A program made the position numbers and the translations under genes. A stretch of 60,038 nt of DNA from Candidatus Ghiorseimicrobium undicola (lineage in GTDB: Bacteria; Omnitrophota; Gorgyraeia; Ghiorseimicrobiales; Ghiorseimicrobiaceae). Under the pieces are notes generated by a model, which saw only the letters and a program-made list of their open reading frames with translations, was not told where the DNA came from and ran no database searches. Positions 30,569 to 40,639 of the stretch are shown in pieces. The DNA lies in NCBI GenBank assembly GCA_002796125.1, contig PCWA01000092.1:1-60038 (forward strand). The letters are read 5' to 3'. Numbering within the stretch: position 1 is the first letter of the stretch; each line of letters starts with the position of its first letter.

Positions 30569-30979
30569 GTGGGGGATTTTATGCGTTTTAAACGTCATAT
30601 GGAGTTAGAGCAAGGATTGAGGCAAATTGATATCGCCCCTTTAATCGACATAGTATTTCAGCTTTTAATATTTTTTATGTTGACATCGAATTTTGTCATG
30701 CAGCCGGGGATAAGGGTTAACCTGCCTAAAGCGGTTACCAGCGATGTAATTGCGGAAGAGAGCCTTATTATCTCGGTATCCGCCGAAAATGTTATCTATA
30801 TAGAAGACAAAATCGCGACCCTCTCCGAATTAAAATTACAGCTAAAAGATTCTAAAAACAGGCCGGTATTGATTAAATCTGACCGTAGGTCATCATTGGG
30901 CAGAGTTGTTGAAATCTGGGATATATGCCGTGACCTGGGAATATCAAATGTTAATATCGCCACCAACCAGAAGGAATGA
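30569..30979 (+). CDS. ExbD/TolR family protein
   Basis: IDIAPLIDIVFQLLIFFMLTSNF. Confidence 0.93.
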   Translation: MGDFMRFKRHMELEQGLRQIDIAPLIDIVFQLLIFFMLTSNFVMQPGIRVNLPKAVTSDVIAEESLIISVSAENVIYIEDKIATLSELKLQLKDSKNRPVLIKSDRRSSLGRVVEIWDICRDLGISNVNIATNQKE

Positions 30980-31674
30980 TAAGAAAAAACGCTAAACTGT
31001 TATTTATTATTTTTTTTTCCCTGATATGCCATTTATGTTTTTTTATACCTTCTGAAATAAATTTTGCCAGTTCCAATCATAATTTTAATTATCCGGGAAT
31101 ACATTTTTTAGGCGGAATCATTGACAGCAGTGATTTTTCTGATATGGGTAATCCGGTCAGCAGTTTTTCCGCCGGATACAAAGAAAAGCCGCCCCTTATT
31201 TTGTCTGGACAAAATTTGGAGGATAATATATTATATAAATTATCGAAGCTTAATTTACTGACACAGGATCGATTATATATGGCGGGGGCAGGGAAAAAGA
31301 ATGCGCCATATTCTAAATTGTTTTTTCTAAATATTAAAAAGCCGCAATTTTCTTACGCGGCCAACGTTGATCGCGCGATAAATTTCAGCGGTTTTGAAAT
31401 AACCGATAGCAAAAAATATGGTTACGGATTAACCGCGCCAGAATACAAGCTAAAAAACCCATTTTTTTATAAAGAATTATTTTTATCCGCTATCGAAGCT
31501 GAGTTCTTAATCTTGCCGCAGAGCAGGATTGCCGTCGTTAGAAAAATAGTTTCAAGCGGCGATTTTGAAGCGGATATATTCGCTATTAAGTCTATGAGAC
31601 GAAAACTTTATTTAAGGGGAGGGATGCGTGATTCTTCTTTTGAAAAGGCGCTCATAACTTTTAGCGATGATTGA
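30976..31674 (+). CDS. Unknown single-TM protein in the TonB/TolA position
   Basis: ATGA-type overlap with exbD; N-terminal hydrophobic segment; no recognised domain. Confidence 0.6.
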   Translation: MIRKNAKLLFIIFFSLICHLCFFIPSEINFASSNHNFNYPGIHFLGGIIDSSDFSDMGNPVSSFSAGYKEKPPLILSGQNLEDNILYKLSKLNLLTQDRLYMAGAGKKNAPYSKLFFLNIKKPQFSYAANVDRAINFSGFEITDSKKYGYGLTAPEYKLKNPFFYKELFLSAIEAEFLILPQSRIAVVRKIVSSGDFEADIFAIKSMRRKLYLRGGMRDSSFEKALITFSDD

Positions 31675-31921
31675 AATAGACTTTTATAGCGCGATAAGTA
31701 TATTTTTGTCTGTTTTTCTTCTTGCCAGTTTTTTTTATTTTATTTTTACTGATGGCGCGAAAAGAAAAAACACTTCTCTTGATGCGCGTTATCTCTGGCA
31801 TTGCAGTGTTTGCCTGCATGCTTATTTTGATGCCAGAAGGAGTTCTTTTTCGCATTGTCCCAAATGCGGCAGTATTAATAAAAAAGATATAAATGGTAAA
31901 GCGGGTAAAGATGCGTTATAA
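31667..31921 (+). CDS. Small membrane-anchored zinc-ribbon protein
   Basis: N-terminal TM plus CSVC...CPKC. Confidence 0.65.
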   Translation: MIEIDFYSAISIFLSVFLLASFFYFIFTDGAKRKNTSLDARYLWHCSVCLHAYFDARRSSFSHCPKCGSINKKDINGKAGKDAL

Positions 31922-31938
31922 TAAATAATGTGCATATA

Positions 31939-31973
31939 AAAAAACCATTAAAGCAACTGTCTTTAATGGTTTT
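31939..31973 (+). terminator. Terminator-like hairpin
   Basis: AAACCATTAAAG-caactgt-CTTTAATGGTTTT. Confidence 0.55.
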
Positions 31974-31986
31974 AAGGAGGATTAAT

Positions 31987-32187
31987 ATGATAACAGAAAT
32001 AGGCATAGTTGCCGGAGAGATATGGCATTTTCTTGATCAGAATCAGGAAGTTACGTTGTCTAAAATAATTTCTAATATTGACAGGCCGAGGGATAACATA
32101 TTAATGAGCCTGGGGTGGCTTGCGCGGGAAGGCCATATTCTTCTTTTGCAGGACAAGAAAGATTACAGGATTTCGTTAAGAAAATAA
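31987..32187 (+). CDS. Winged-helix DUF2582-like protein
   Basis: EIGIVAGEIWHFLDQNQEVTLSKIISNIDRPRDNILMSLGWLAREGHI. Confidence 0.7.
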   Translation: MITEIGIVAGEIWHFLDQNQEVTLSKIISNIDRPRDNILMSLGWLAREGHILLLQDKKDYRISLRK

Positions 32188-32225
32188 AACAGGATTTATT
32201 AATTAATTTATTATAAAATTTAACA

Positions 32226-32711
32226 ATGCTTATCATGCCGCCCATAGCCAGAAAGTTTCAAGCACTATACGCTATAGGCAATACAGCCTGCGCCAAATAC
32301 GGCATAGCTATGGCGACTGTGTTGATATTTATGCTTTTACTTACTATTATTGCCGGAGCATCTCTTTCCGTGATGACAAAGCAAGCAAGGTTGGCGGAGC
32401 ATCAGATACGCAGGACAAAAGCTTTTTTTGCTGCCGAGGCCGCTGTCAATAAAGCATACCAATCATTGCGTTACGTAGACATAGCCGGAGCTCCTGTGGG
32501 TAACTGGAGCGATGCTAATGGCAATGGTGTTTGGGAATGGCAATGGAATGGGCAATTTGAATGGGATGTTAGAAACAACGGGAGTGGGCCGGGAGATTTT
32601 ACAGCCTGGGATATTCGGGTGCTATACAATAGAAACCTTGCCACTACCGTAGAAGGCGGCGTCACTCTGCGCCCTAGAGAGATAAGGGCAATTATTGATT
32701 ACAGCCCGTAA
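32226..32711 (+). CDS. PilX-like pilus assembly protein
   Basis: GIAMATVLIFMLLLTIIAGASLSVMTKQARLAEHQIRRTKAFFAAEAAVN. Confidence 0.7.
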   Translation: MLIMPPIARKFQALYAIGNTACAKYGIAMATVLIFMLLLTIIAGASLSVMTKQARLAEHQIRRTKAFFAAEAAVNKAYQSLRYVDIAGAPVGNWSDANGNGVWEWQWNGQFEWDVRNNGSGPGDFTAWDIRVLYNRNLATTVEGGVTLRPREIRAIIDYSP

Positions 32712-32917
32712 TGTCTTATTGAGCTTTGCACAACTAATAATGGTAAAAATTCCGCAAAACATAAGCGAAATATTGACTGCCTTAATGCCATTGGTAAAGC
32801 AAAAGTCAATAGTTTCTTAATATTAATCATGCCTAAGCTATATGTTTGTTTTTAAGATAAGTAATTTTATACCACCTAGTTGTTAATTACTCCGCATCAT
32901 ATCTTACCATTTATCCT

Positions 32918-32945
32918 TAAGTAAACCTAAGTAAATCTAAGTAAA
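32918..32945 (+). promoter_or_regulatory. Three TAAGTAAA direct repeats at exact 10-bp spacing
   Basis: TAAGTAAA at 32918, 32928, 32938. Confidence 0.7.
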
Positions 32946-32992
32946 ATTTTTATAAACTATCATTAATTTTAGCATTATAATTAAAAAAATAC

Positions 32993-33021
32993 TTGACAAT
33001 ATTAATTCATTATGATGTAAT
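32993..33021 (+). promoter_or_regulatory. Sigma70-type promoter of the pilus operon
   Basis: TTGACA-N17-TGTAAT. Confidence 0.7.
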
Positions 33022-33074
33022 ATGTTTTAAATATATGCTTACATGTTACTTGTTGTATCTTATAGAGGACGAAT

Positions 33075-33275
33075 GTGATGAATAGGCTGATGGATATTGA
33101 TGAGTTAGCGCATTATTTAAGGCTAAAACGGCAAACTATTTACAATTGGTTGCATCAACGGAAAATATCCGGCATTAAGGTCGGGGGTGTATGGCGTTTT
33201 GACCGTAGAGAAATAGATTTATGGCTGAAAAGTAATCAGCGTAATTCATTGGCAAGAGAGAAGAAGGACGCTTAA
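33075..33275 (+). CDS. Excisionase/MerR-type HTH DNA-binding protein
   Basis: MDIDELAHYLRLKRQTIYNWLHQRKISGIKVGGVWRFDRREIDLWL. Confidence 0.85.
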   Translation: MMNRLMDIDELAHYLRLKRQTIYNWLHQRKISGIKVGGVWRFDRREIDLWLKSNQRNSLAREKKDA

Positions 33276-33278
33276 TAT

Positions 33279-34847
33279 ATGGCTAAGAATTCCATGCTTG
33301 GGGTATCTTTCACTTATGACTCCATAAATATTGTGGAGCAGCAGGCAGGCAAGGCTGTGAATTCCATAAAAATACATATTGATAATAAGCCTGAGGTTTC
33401 AGCCGGCCCGAATACAACGAAGGGCGAGGCTGATACCGCAGAGCTTATAAAAAATACCTTGGCTGAACAAAATATTGCGACGCAAGAAGCAGTTTTGGCC
33501 TTACTGAGCAAAGATTTGATTATAAGATTTTTTGAAATACCGCTTGTGCCTCGCAGCGAGATTGCTTCCACCGTAGGTTTTGAGGCGAAAAAATACGTCC
33601 CTTTTAAATTGGAAGAATTAATTTTTGATTTCCAGCCGAACATAGATAGGAAGAATAAAAAAATAGCCATTTTATTTATATCAATAAGAAGAGAGATAAT
33701 AGACAGGTATATGTCTATCCTGGAGCAGGCGGGTTTAAGCATTGTTTCAGTTGAGCCAATGTTTTTTAGCGTCATGAGAGCGGTTAAGCATATCACTAAA
33801 GCTGCAACCAAAGCGCCAATCGCAATTATTGATGTTGATTCAAGCTTTGAACGCGGAGATATAACGGTCATTGAAAGATTTTATCCCCTCTTAAGCCGCG
33901 ACCTTAATTTAAAAATTTACGCAGATAAAGATAAAGACGCTATTGAGAGCATCGCTTTGAAATTGGGCAATGAAATAAGAATTTCCCTTGATTATTATCG
34001 CCGGCAGTTTCCAGGCAGTTTTGTTAATATCGAAGAACTTATTTTACTTGCTCCGAGAGATTCCGGCGCGCTTGGCGAAACGTTGACTAAAGAGTTGGAA
34101 ATGAAGGTTCTGGCACCTGATATAAATGATTCTTTGGCTTTGATAGGCAAAGAATTGGATTTGGAACAGATTAGAGCCTATGGCGCGTCTTTGCTGAACA
34201 AAGTAAGCCTCCCGATAAAGATTAATCTTTTGGCAAAGATGGCGATTAAAGAGGCGGAAGAAAGGCCCCCGGCAAATTTAGAGAATATCCTGACTATTAT
34301 AGCCGAAAATGTGGATAAGAATTTTGTCATTAAAAATGTTGCGGTATTTTTGATTGTTGCTTCGGCAATTTATTTATTGGGCCTAAGGCAGGTCATGGCT
34401 GTAAATACCCGGCTTAAAAGCATAAAAACGGGAAGACAAAAATTATCTATATTAAAAGACATGAAAAAAATAACCTATCCCGCGCTTCAGACATTTGAAA
34501 AAGAATACGAGAAAAAAATTCAAGCTGTTGAAAAATTAGAAACTGAGAGGTCGTATCTTACTCCGAAACTTTCAGCGGTTGCTAAATCCGCTGAAAAGGG
34601 GATTTGGCTTGATCGGATCAGTTTTGACGATAAACAGGATAAGCAAAATTTGATTATTAGAGGCTTTGTATATTTGGCAGACGGGCAGAAAGAATTTGTC
34701 GCGGTGAATCAGTTTTTATCTAATTTGAAAGCGAGCGAAGAATTCTCGAGTTTTAAGGATATATCTCTCGGTGAAGTATCGCGCCTTAAAAAAGGCGAAT
34801 TTGATTTGACGAGTTTTGAAATACAGTGCAGAGATGTTAAGATGTAA
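33279..34847 (+). CDS. PilM/GspL-type pilus assembly protein
   Basis: PilM-like FEIPLVPRSEIASTVGFEAKKYVPFKLEEL; C-terminal TM and PilN-like coil. Confidence 0.85.
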   Translation: MAKNSMLGVSFTYDSINIVEQQAGKAVNSIKIHIDNKPEVSAGPNTTKGEADTAELIKNTLAEQNIATQEAVLALLSKDLIIRFFEIPLVPRSEIASTVGFEAKKYVPFKLEELIFDFQPNIDRKNKKIAILFISIRREIIDRYMSILEQAGLSIVSVEPMFFSVMRAVKHITKAATKAPIAIIDVDSSFERGDITVIERFYPLLSRDLNLKIYADKDKDAIESIALKLGNEIRISLDYYRRQFPGSFVNIEELILLAPRDSGALGETLTKELEMKVLAPDINDSLALIGKELDLEQIRAYGASLLNKVSLPIKINLLAKMAIKEAEERPPANLENILTIIAENVDKNFVIKNVAVFLIVASAIYLLGLRQVMAVNTRLKSIKTGRQKLSILKDMKKITYPALQTFEKEYEKKIQAVEKLETERSYLTPKLSAVAKSAEKGIWLDRISFDDKQDKQNLIIRGFVYLADGQKEFVAVNQFLSNLKASEEFSSFKDISLGEVSRLKKGEFDLTSFEIQCRDVKM

Positions 34848-34878
34848 GCGCGTCGATACATAGCTGCTTTTCTAAAAT

Positions 34879-35430
34879 ATGCTTACTAATCAAAAGATAG
34901 ACATTTTTGTTTTATTAAAACACTATAAAAAAATATTGCCGGTTATCATTGCTGTCGCTCTTTTGTTTGCATACATCAAAATGCAAGAGGCAGGCGAGAA
35001 AAAAATTGAATTGTTACAAAAGGACATTGAAAAAGAAACAGCCGTTAATGAGCTCATAGATGAAATTAAAGACAAAGAAAAAGCATTTAACCAATACCGG
35101 CAGAAGTTTAGCGAAAAATCATCCGCTTTAATTATGCAGATGATTTCCAGGTTTGCGGCTGAGTCGCAAGTTAAAATAGCATCGCTTAGCCCTTCACGTT
35201 CAAGCAGCGGGGAGGTTTTTAGCCGGATGCCGTTTAACCTTAAGGTTGAAGGCACTTATCATAATTTGGGTTATTTTATCAGCATGATTGAATCATCCGA
35301 AGATATTTTGAAGGTTACTAACTTTAATTTAAGCCACGATATTCCCGGCACTAAAGGCAAAGAAAGCGGGCAGGAAAATTCGCTTATGGCGGTTATCATG
35401 CTTGATGCGATATATCTAATGAAAGATTGA
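34879..35430 (+). CDS. PilO/GspM-like protein
   Basis: TM, coiled coil, 'GTYHNLGYFISMIESSEDILKVTNFNL'. Confidence 0.8.
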   Translation: MLTNQKIDIFVLLKHYKKILPVIIAVALLFAYIKMQEAGEKKIELLQKDIEKETAVNELIDEIKDKEKAFNQYRQKFSEKSSALIMQMISRFAAESQVKIASLSPSRSSSGEVFSRMPFNLKVEGTYHNLGYFISMIESSEDILKVTNFNLSHDIPGTKGKESGQENSLMAVIMLDAIYLMKD

Positions 35431-35861
35431 AATGCTTTATAAAAATAAAATATAGCATGGAGAAAAAAATATCTTTTTTATTTTTATGTTTTTGCTGCAG
35501 TATTTTTAGTTTGGATGCGCATCCTGCTTTTGCCAAGGATACAGCTGATGCGCAGATAGTTTATTCAAGCGGGACTTATCGCGATCCTTTTCTTTCTTGG
35601 CTGCCTAAGCCTAAAGAAATTGAAGAAATTACAGAGATGATGGGTGCTGCGCAGAATAAAAACATACCTCCTTTTGTTGTCAAGGGTGTTGTTTGGGGTG
35701 AGGGATTTACGCAGGCAATTATAAATGACAGCGTAGTAAAAGAAGGAGATTATATTGAGGGAGCTAAGGTTTTGGAAATAAATAAAGATAAAATAAAATT
35801 ATCTTATGAGGATAATATATTTTTTCTCTCTGTCAGCGTAAATGATAAAGATAAGAAATAA
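35427..35861 (+). CDS. PilP/GspC-like lipid-face assembly protein
   Basis: YRDPFLSWL, KGVVWGEGFTQAIINDSVVKEGDYIEGAKVLEI. Confidence 0.7.
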   Translation: MKCFIKIKYSMEKKISFLFLCFCCSIFSLDAHPAFAKDTADAQIVYSSGTYRDPFLSWLPKPKEIEEITEMMGAAQNKNIPPFVVKGVVWGEGFTQAIINDSVVKEGDYIEGAKVLEINKDKIKLSYEDNIFFLSVSVNDKDKK

Positions 35862-35877
35862 TAAAGGAGGTCAGATA

Positions 35878-37434
35878 ATGACTGGCGAAAATAATAGCCG
35901 CGGTTTTATGGTTTTATTATCCATGCTTATATCGTTATGCGTTTTTTCAAATGTTTTTGCCGCCGGTGATATCCCTTATGAAAATCTTTGGAAGCGTATT
36001 TCTATGGATTTCAAAGACGCCGATCTTAAAGACGTGCTGAAAATTTTTTCCCAGCAGTCAGGCCTGAATTTTGTAGCCGCGAGCGATGTGGAAGATAAAA
36101 CGCTCACGCTTTATTTGGATAATATTACGGTAAGAGAGGCCTTAGATAAGCTTTTGTCCGCCAATAATTTAGCATATGAGCTTTCTCCCCAGAGCAATGT
36201 CTTTGTAGTAAAGCCTTTGGCGCTGCCTGATAAAATTAAGACCGTTACTAAAGTATTCTATCTTAAGTTCGCGCGCGTGCCTGGTTCGCGCCTGAGCAAG
36301 GAAATAGAATCCGGTTTAAAGAAAGAAGCCGAGCTTACAGGCGGGGAGAGTCAACAATCAAAGTCAACAGCTGAAGAAGGCGGTATATTGCTAACGCTTA
36401 AAAACGTTATTACTGAGTATGGTAAAATAGATATAGACCCGCGCACAAACAGCCTTATTATAACGGATATCCCTCAGCAGTTCAGCGTGATAGAAGAAGT
36501 AATCGCGAAATTGGACAAATCCCTGCCGCAGTTAATGATAGAGGTAGAGATACTGGATGTTGCCAAAACCAAGATAGATGAGTTGGGAGTTAAATGGCCG
36601 CAAGCTATCGCAAAGCTTGATATTACGGGCTCCAGGATTACGTCTTTCCCATTTACTACCAGCAGATATCATGCGGATATCAGCGGCGCCGCATGGAGCG
36701 AGCTGACAAGCCCGGGCGGTACGGATTTAAGCGGGTGGGATGCGACAAAATTTGCTCCGACTATATTTAAGATAATAAACGCGGAACTCGCCTTGAATTT
36801 TCTTTTAAACGATAAGCACACTAAATTTCTCGCCCGTCCGCGTATTCTTACGACGAGTAATGAGACCGCGGAAATAAAAATTGTTTCCGATGAGGTAATA
36901 GGTTTAAAAAGAGAATATACGACTGAAGAAGGCACGACTAATGTTACCGAGGAGGCAGAGCGCGCCGAAACGGGTATAGCTTTAAGGGTTACGCCGCAGG
37001 TAAACCTTGATAATAACGAGATAACCATGTTTCTTACGCCTATAGTCGCAGAAAGCAAGGATTCAAGCGTTGAATCCGCCATAGGGCAGAAATATAAAGA
37101 CGTAGAAAAAAGAATTACAAAGTCAATAGTTAGAATGAAAGATTCTGAAACATTGATTATAGGCGGGCTTATACGCAAAAAGGATGAAGAAGCAAGATTC
37201 AAGGTTCCTTTTTTATCCAGTATTCCTATTTTAGGGGCGATGTTTAGAAGCAAGAGTAAGACCGCCGAAGACAGGGAATTGGTCCTGTTTCTTACTCCTC
37301 ATATTCTGCGCGATGATGGATGGGGCTATGTCAATCCTGCAGGTTCCCGTGGTTTGGCAATGGGTTTAGACAGGGAGCAATCATTATCAGGCAGGGATAT
37401 GGAAATAGAAAGATTATTGATGCAGTATGAATAA
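35878..37434 (+). CDS. Secretin (PilQ/GspD)
   Basis: ISMDFKDADLKDVLKIFSQQSGLNFV, secretin C-terminal VPFLSSIPILGAMFRSKSK. Confidence 0.93.
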   Translation: MTGENNSRGFMVLLSMLISLCVFSNVFAAGDIPYENLWKRISMDFKDADLKDVLKIFSQQSGLNFVAASDVEDKTLTLYLDNITVREALDKLLSANNLAYELSPQSNVFVVKPLALPDKIKTVTKVFYLKFARVPGSRLSKEIESGLKKEAELTGGESQQSKSTAEEGGILLTLKNVITEYGKIDIDPRTNSLIITDIPQQFSVIEEVIAKLDKSLPQLMIEVEILDVAKTKIDELGVKWPQAIAKLDITGSRITSFPFTTSRYHADISGAAWSELTSPGGTDLSGWDATKFAPTIFKIINAELALNFLLNDKHTKFLARPRILTTSNETAEIKIVSDEVIGLKREYTTEEGTTNVTEEAERAETGIALRVTPQVNLDNNEITMFLTPIVAESKDSSVESAIGQKYKDVEKRITKSIVRMKDSETLIIGGLIRKKDEEARFKVPFLSSIPILGAMFRSKSKTAEDRELVLFLTPHILRDDGWGYVNPAGSRGLAMGLDREQSLSGRDMEIERLLMQYE

Positions 37435-37446
37435 GGGCATAATATT

Positions 37447-39156
37447 ATGGCGCGGGCTTATTTAAAATTAGGCGAGATATTGATAAAAGACGGGCTGATT
37501 ACGGAGGATCAGTTAAATCAGGCTCTTGCCATACAGGCCGAACACGGCGGCAGGATAGGCGAAGTTTTGGTAAATCTCAAGCTTGTTACCGAGCAGAATA
37601 TGATCGCGGCTATTGCCAAACAGTTGTCTATACCTTATGTAAGTTTGGGTACCGGCCATTTAAAGCCTGCCGTAGATCAGGGGTTGGAAGAATTGATCCC
37701 GCGGGATTACGCGGTTAAGCATTTTGTTTTACCTTTGTCGCGCAATCTTAATTCACTTACTTGCGCCATATCGGATCCGTTTGATCTTTTATTGCTGGAT
37801 AACCTTAAGAAGATGACCGGATGCGAAATAAACCCGGTTATAGCCACAAGCACGGATATAGAGACGGCGATTGATAAATTTTATGAAAAAGCGAGTATAT
37901 TTAAACAGGCGATACAGGAATCATATAAGATAAATAAACAGCCCTACATTAAAGATGAATCGGAGGAAGACGGCCTTAGCCTTGATAAACTTATAGAAAA
38001 AGCGGAAGAGGCCCCTGTAGTTAAACTTGTGGATTTAATTATCAGCCAGGCGATTGAAGAAAGGGCTTCTGACATACATATTGAGCCGTTTAAGGACAGG
38101 ATATCGCTGCGTTACCGCATTGACGGCAAGCTCTATGAGATACCGCCGCCTGCCAAACACCTGCATTTACCCATACTTTCCCGCATTAAAATACTTTCAA
38201 ATTTAAACATAGCCGAGAAACGCCTGCCGCAAGGCGGGGCCTTTTTCGTAAAAATTAAGAATCGCAATATAGATTTGAGGGTTTCCACCATCCCTACTAT
38301 ATACGGCGAGAAGATGGTATTAAGAATACTGGATAAGGAAAGCGTTAATCTGGACCTGTCGGCTTTGGGCTTTGATGATAAGCAATTGGCAGATTTTAAA
38401 AAAGGGATAAGCGCTCCTTATGGGCTGGTCTTTCTTACCGGGCCAACCGGCTCAGGCAAGACAACCACGCTTTATGCCGCGATTAACGCGATAAAATCGC
38501 CTCATAAAAATATTGTCACTGTAGAAGATCCGGTAGAATACCGTTTAGACGGCGTTAACCAGGTGCAGATAAAGCCGGATATCGGCCTGACTTTTGCCGA
38601 AGCTTTAAGGACATTTTTGAGGCAGGACCCGGATGTAATGCTGGTGGGTGAGGTCAGAGATTTAGAAACCGCGCAAATATGCGTGAGGAGCGCTTTGACC
38701 GGGCATTTGGTTTTTTCCACCTTGCATACAAATGACGCTACGAGCGCGATTACCCGTCTTATTGATATAGGTATTGAGTCGTATCTATTGCTGCCTTCTT
38801 TAATTATGATTGTTGCGCAACGTCTTGTGCGCAAGCTTTGCCCGCACTGCAAGGAAGCCTATGAGCCGGAGCATAAAAAAATAGGCACTGTTGGAATACG
38901 GTCAGATTTAATTTACCGCGCCAAGGGCTGTGATCAATGCGCTAATATGGGCTATAAGGGGCGTATTTGTATTTCAGAGGTATTGCTTGTTTCTAATGAA
39001 ATACTGGACGCGCTTTCTGAAGGGATTTCTCTGAGGAAAGTTAATGAACTGGCGCGCAGGCAGAATGTTGCTACTTTATTTGAGAGCGGGATAAGAAAAG
39101 TTGAACAGGGGCTTACCACTTTGGAAGAAGTAATGAGCGTCGCCTTAGAGACTTAG
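37447..39156 (+). CDS. GspE/PilB assembly ATPase
   Basis: GPTGSGKTTTLYAAI, EDPVEYRLDGVNQVQI, GEVRDLETAQI. Confidence 0.97.
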   Translation: MARAYLKLGEILIKDGLITEDQLNQALAIQAEHGGRIGEVLVNLKLVTEQNMIAAIAKQLSIPYVSLGTGHLKPAVDQGLEELIPRDYAVKHFVLPLSRNLNSLTCAISDPFDLLLLDNLKKMTGCEINPVIATSTDIETAIDKFYEKASIFKQAIQESYKINKQPYIKDESEEDGLSLDKLIEKAEEAPVVKLVDLIISQAIEERASDIHIEPFKDRISLRYRIDGKLYEIPPPAKHLHLPILSRIKILSNLNIAEKRLPQGGAFFVKIKNRNIDLRVSTIPTIYGEKMVLRILDKESVNLDLSALGFDDKQLADFKKGISAPYGLVFLTGPTGSGKTTTLYAAINAIKSPHKNIVTVEDPVEYRLDGVNQVQIKPDIGLTFAEALRTFLRQDPDVMLVGEVRDLETAQICVRSALTGHLVFSTLHTNDATSAITRLIDIGIESYLLLPSLIMIVAQRLVRKLCPHCKEAYEPEHKKIGTVGIRSDLIYRAKGCDQCANMGYKGRICISEVLLVSNEILDALSEGISLRKVNELARRQNVATLFESGIRKVEQGLTTLEEVMSVALET

Positions 39157-39168
39157 TTTAAGCATACT

Positions 39169-40422
39169 ATGCCGAATTTTTCCTATACAGCCAGAACAAG
39201 AGAAGGCAAGAAAGAAATCGGTACGTCAAACGCGATTTCTAAAGATGCTTTAGCGCAGCGCCTTCAAGAACGCGGGCTTATTGTAACCAAAATTGTTTCC
39301 GTGGAAAAAACTCGCGGTAAGATGATGGGTTTTGATGTAGGCAAGGAAGCCCCTAAGAAATTCACCCATAGCGGAGTAAAATTATACGACCTTGTTTTTT
39401 TTGCCAGGCAGCTCGCTATCCTCGTCGATTCCGGAGTAACGATACATAGAAGTTTGGACGCTCTTTTAAAACAGGTGGATTCTGTTAAGCTGCATAAGAT
39501 TATTCTTCAGGCGAAAAAAGATATTGAGGCGGGCCTGACTCTTAAGGATGCCCTGGCAAAGTACCCAAAGGTTTTTTCCGAGTTGTGGATAAATATTATT
39601 GAGTCAGGCGAGGCGAGCGGAAATTTAGCTTTGGTTTTGGACAGGCTGGCTAAATATATGGAAATGCGCGCCGAGTTTAACCGTAAGATTACATCCGCTT
39701 TGATTTATCCGGTTATATTATTTGCAGTGGCTTTATGCGCCATAATATTTTTTGTGGTAAAAATCGTGCCCACGTTCGCGGAGTTATTTAAGGGTTTAGG
39801 CGCGGAACTGCCGGCTCTTACAAAGGCCTTGGTCAATATTAGCAACGGCGTAAAGGATAATTTTTTTATCGGCATAGCTTTAATCATCGGCCTTTATTTC
39901 GCTTTCAAAACTTTTGTTAAAACAAGCCAGGGCAGGTATATTTTTGACGTGTTTAAGATAAAGCTTCCGCTATTCGGAGATTTTTTCAAGGTTATGGCGG
40001 TTGAAAGGTTTACTTCCGAGATGGCGACTTTAATAGAAGGCGGCGTGCCCATACTTTATGCTTTGGAGATTACCGAACGAAGCTCGGGCAATAAGATCCT
40101 GCAGGCGATAATCAGGGACGTGAAAGTAAACGTGAGAGAAGGGCAGTCTTTGGCGGCATTATTGGGGAAAAACAGTTTTTTCGAGCCTATGGTTATACAG
40201 ATGATTTCCATAGGAGAAGAGGTAGGCGAGCTGGCTAAAATGTTCAGGCGCGTGGCTAATTTTTACGAAGAGTATGTCCAGACCTTTATCGGCAGGTTCG
40301 CCACTATATTTGAACCTATTATGTTGGTGTTTATGGGCGGCGTAATCGGTACTATGCTTATCGCTTTATTTTTGCCTATTTTCAGCATCGCGACTTTAGG
40401 CGGAAAAGCAGCGGGTTTTTAA
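39169..40422 (+). CDS. GspF/PilC inner-membrane protein
   Basis: FARQLAILVDSGVTIHRSLDAL, ERFTSEMATLIEGGVPILYALEI. Confidence 0.95.
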   Translation: MPNFSYTARTREGKKEIGTSNAISKDALAQRLQERGLIVTKIVSVEKTRGKMMGFDVGKEAPKKFTHSGVKLYDLVFFARQLAILVDSGVTIHRSLDALLKQVDSVKLHKIILQAKKDIEAGLTLKDALAKYPKVFSELWINIIESGEASGNLALVLDRLAKYMEMRAEFNRKITSALIYPVILFAVALCAIIFFVVKIVPTFAELFKGLGAELPALTKALVNISNGVKDNFFIGIALIIGLYFAFKTFVKTSQGRYIFDVFKIKLPLFGDFFKVMAVERFTSEMATLIEGGVPILYALEITERSSGNKILQAIIRDVKVNVREGQSLAALLGKNSFFEPMVIQMISIGEEVGELAKMFRRVANFYEEYVQTFIGRFATIFEPIMLVFMGGVIGTMLIALFLPIFSIATLGGKAAGF

Positions 40423-40639
40423 CCTTGCTTTTAGTTGAAAATAGATGAAATATATGTTAAGCTTCTATGGAGGGGGGTGATAGGTAAAAACAGCAGGATC
40501 AATAAGCAAGGCCATGATATTTCTGATGCGCAGGATAATTAAAAATACGCCTTGCCTTAAGGTTGCGTGGTAGGCACAATAAAGTGCCAACTGCGCCTTT
40601 GTTGGGCGGGTGTTTCGCTTTCAGCGAAAGGAGGAGGAT

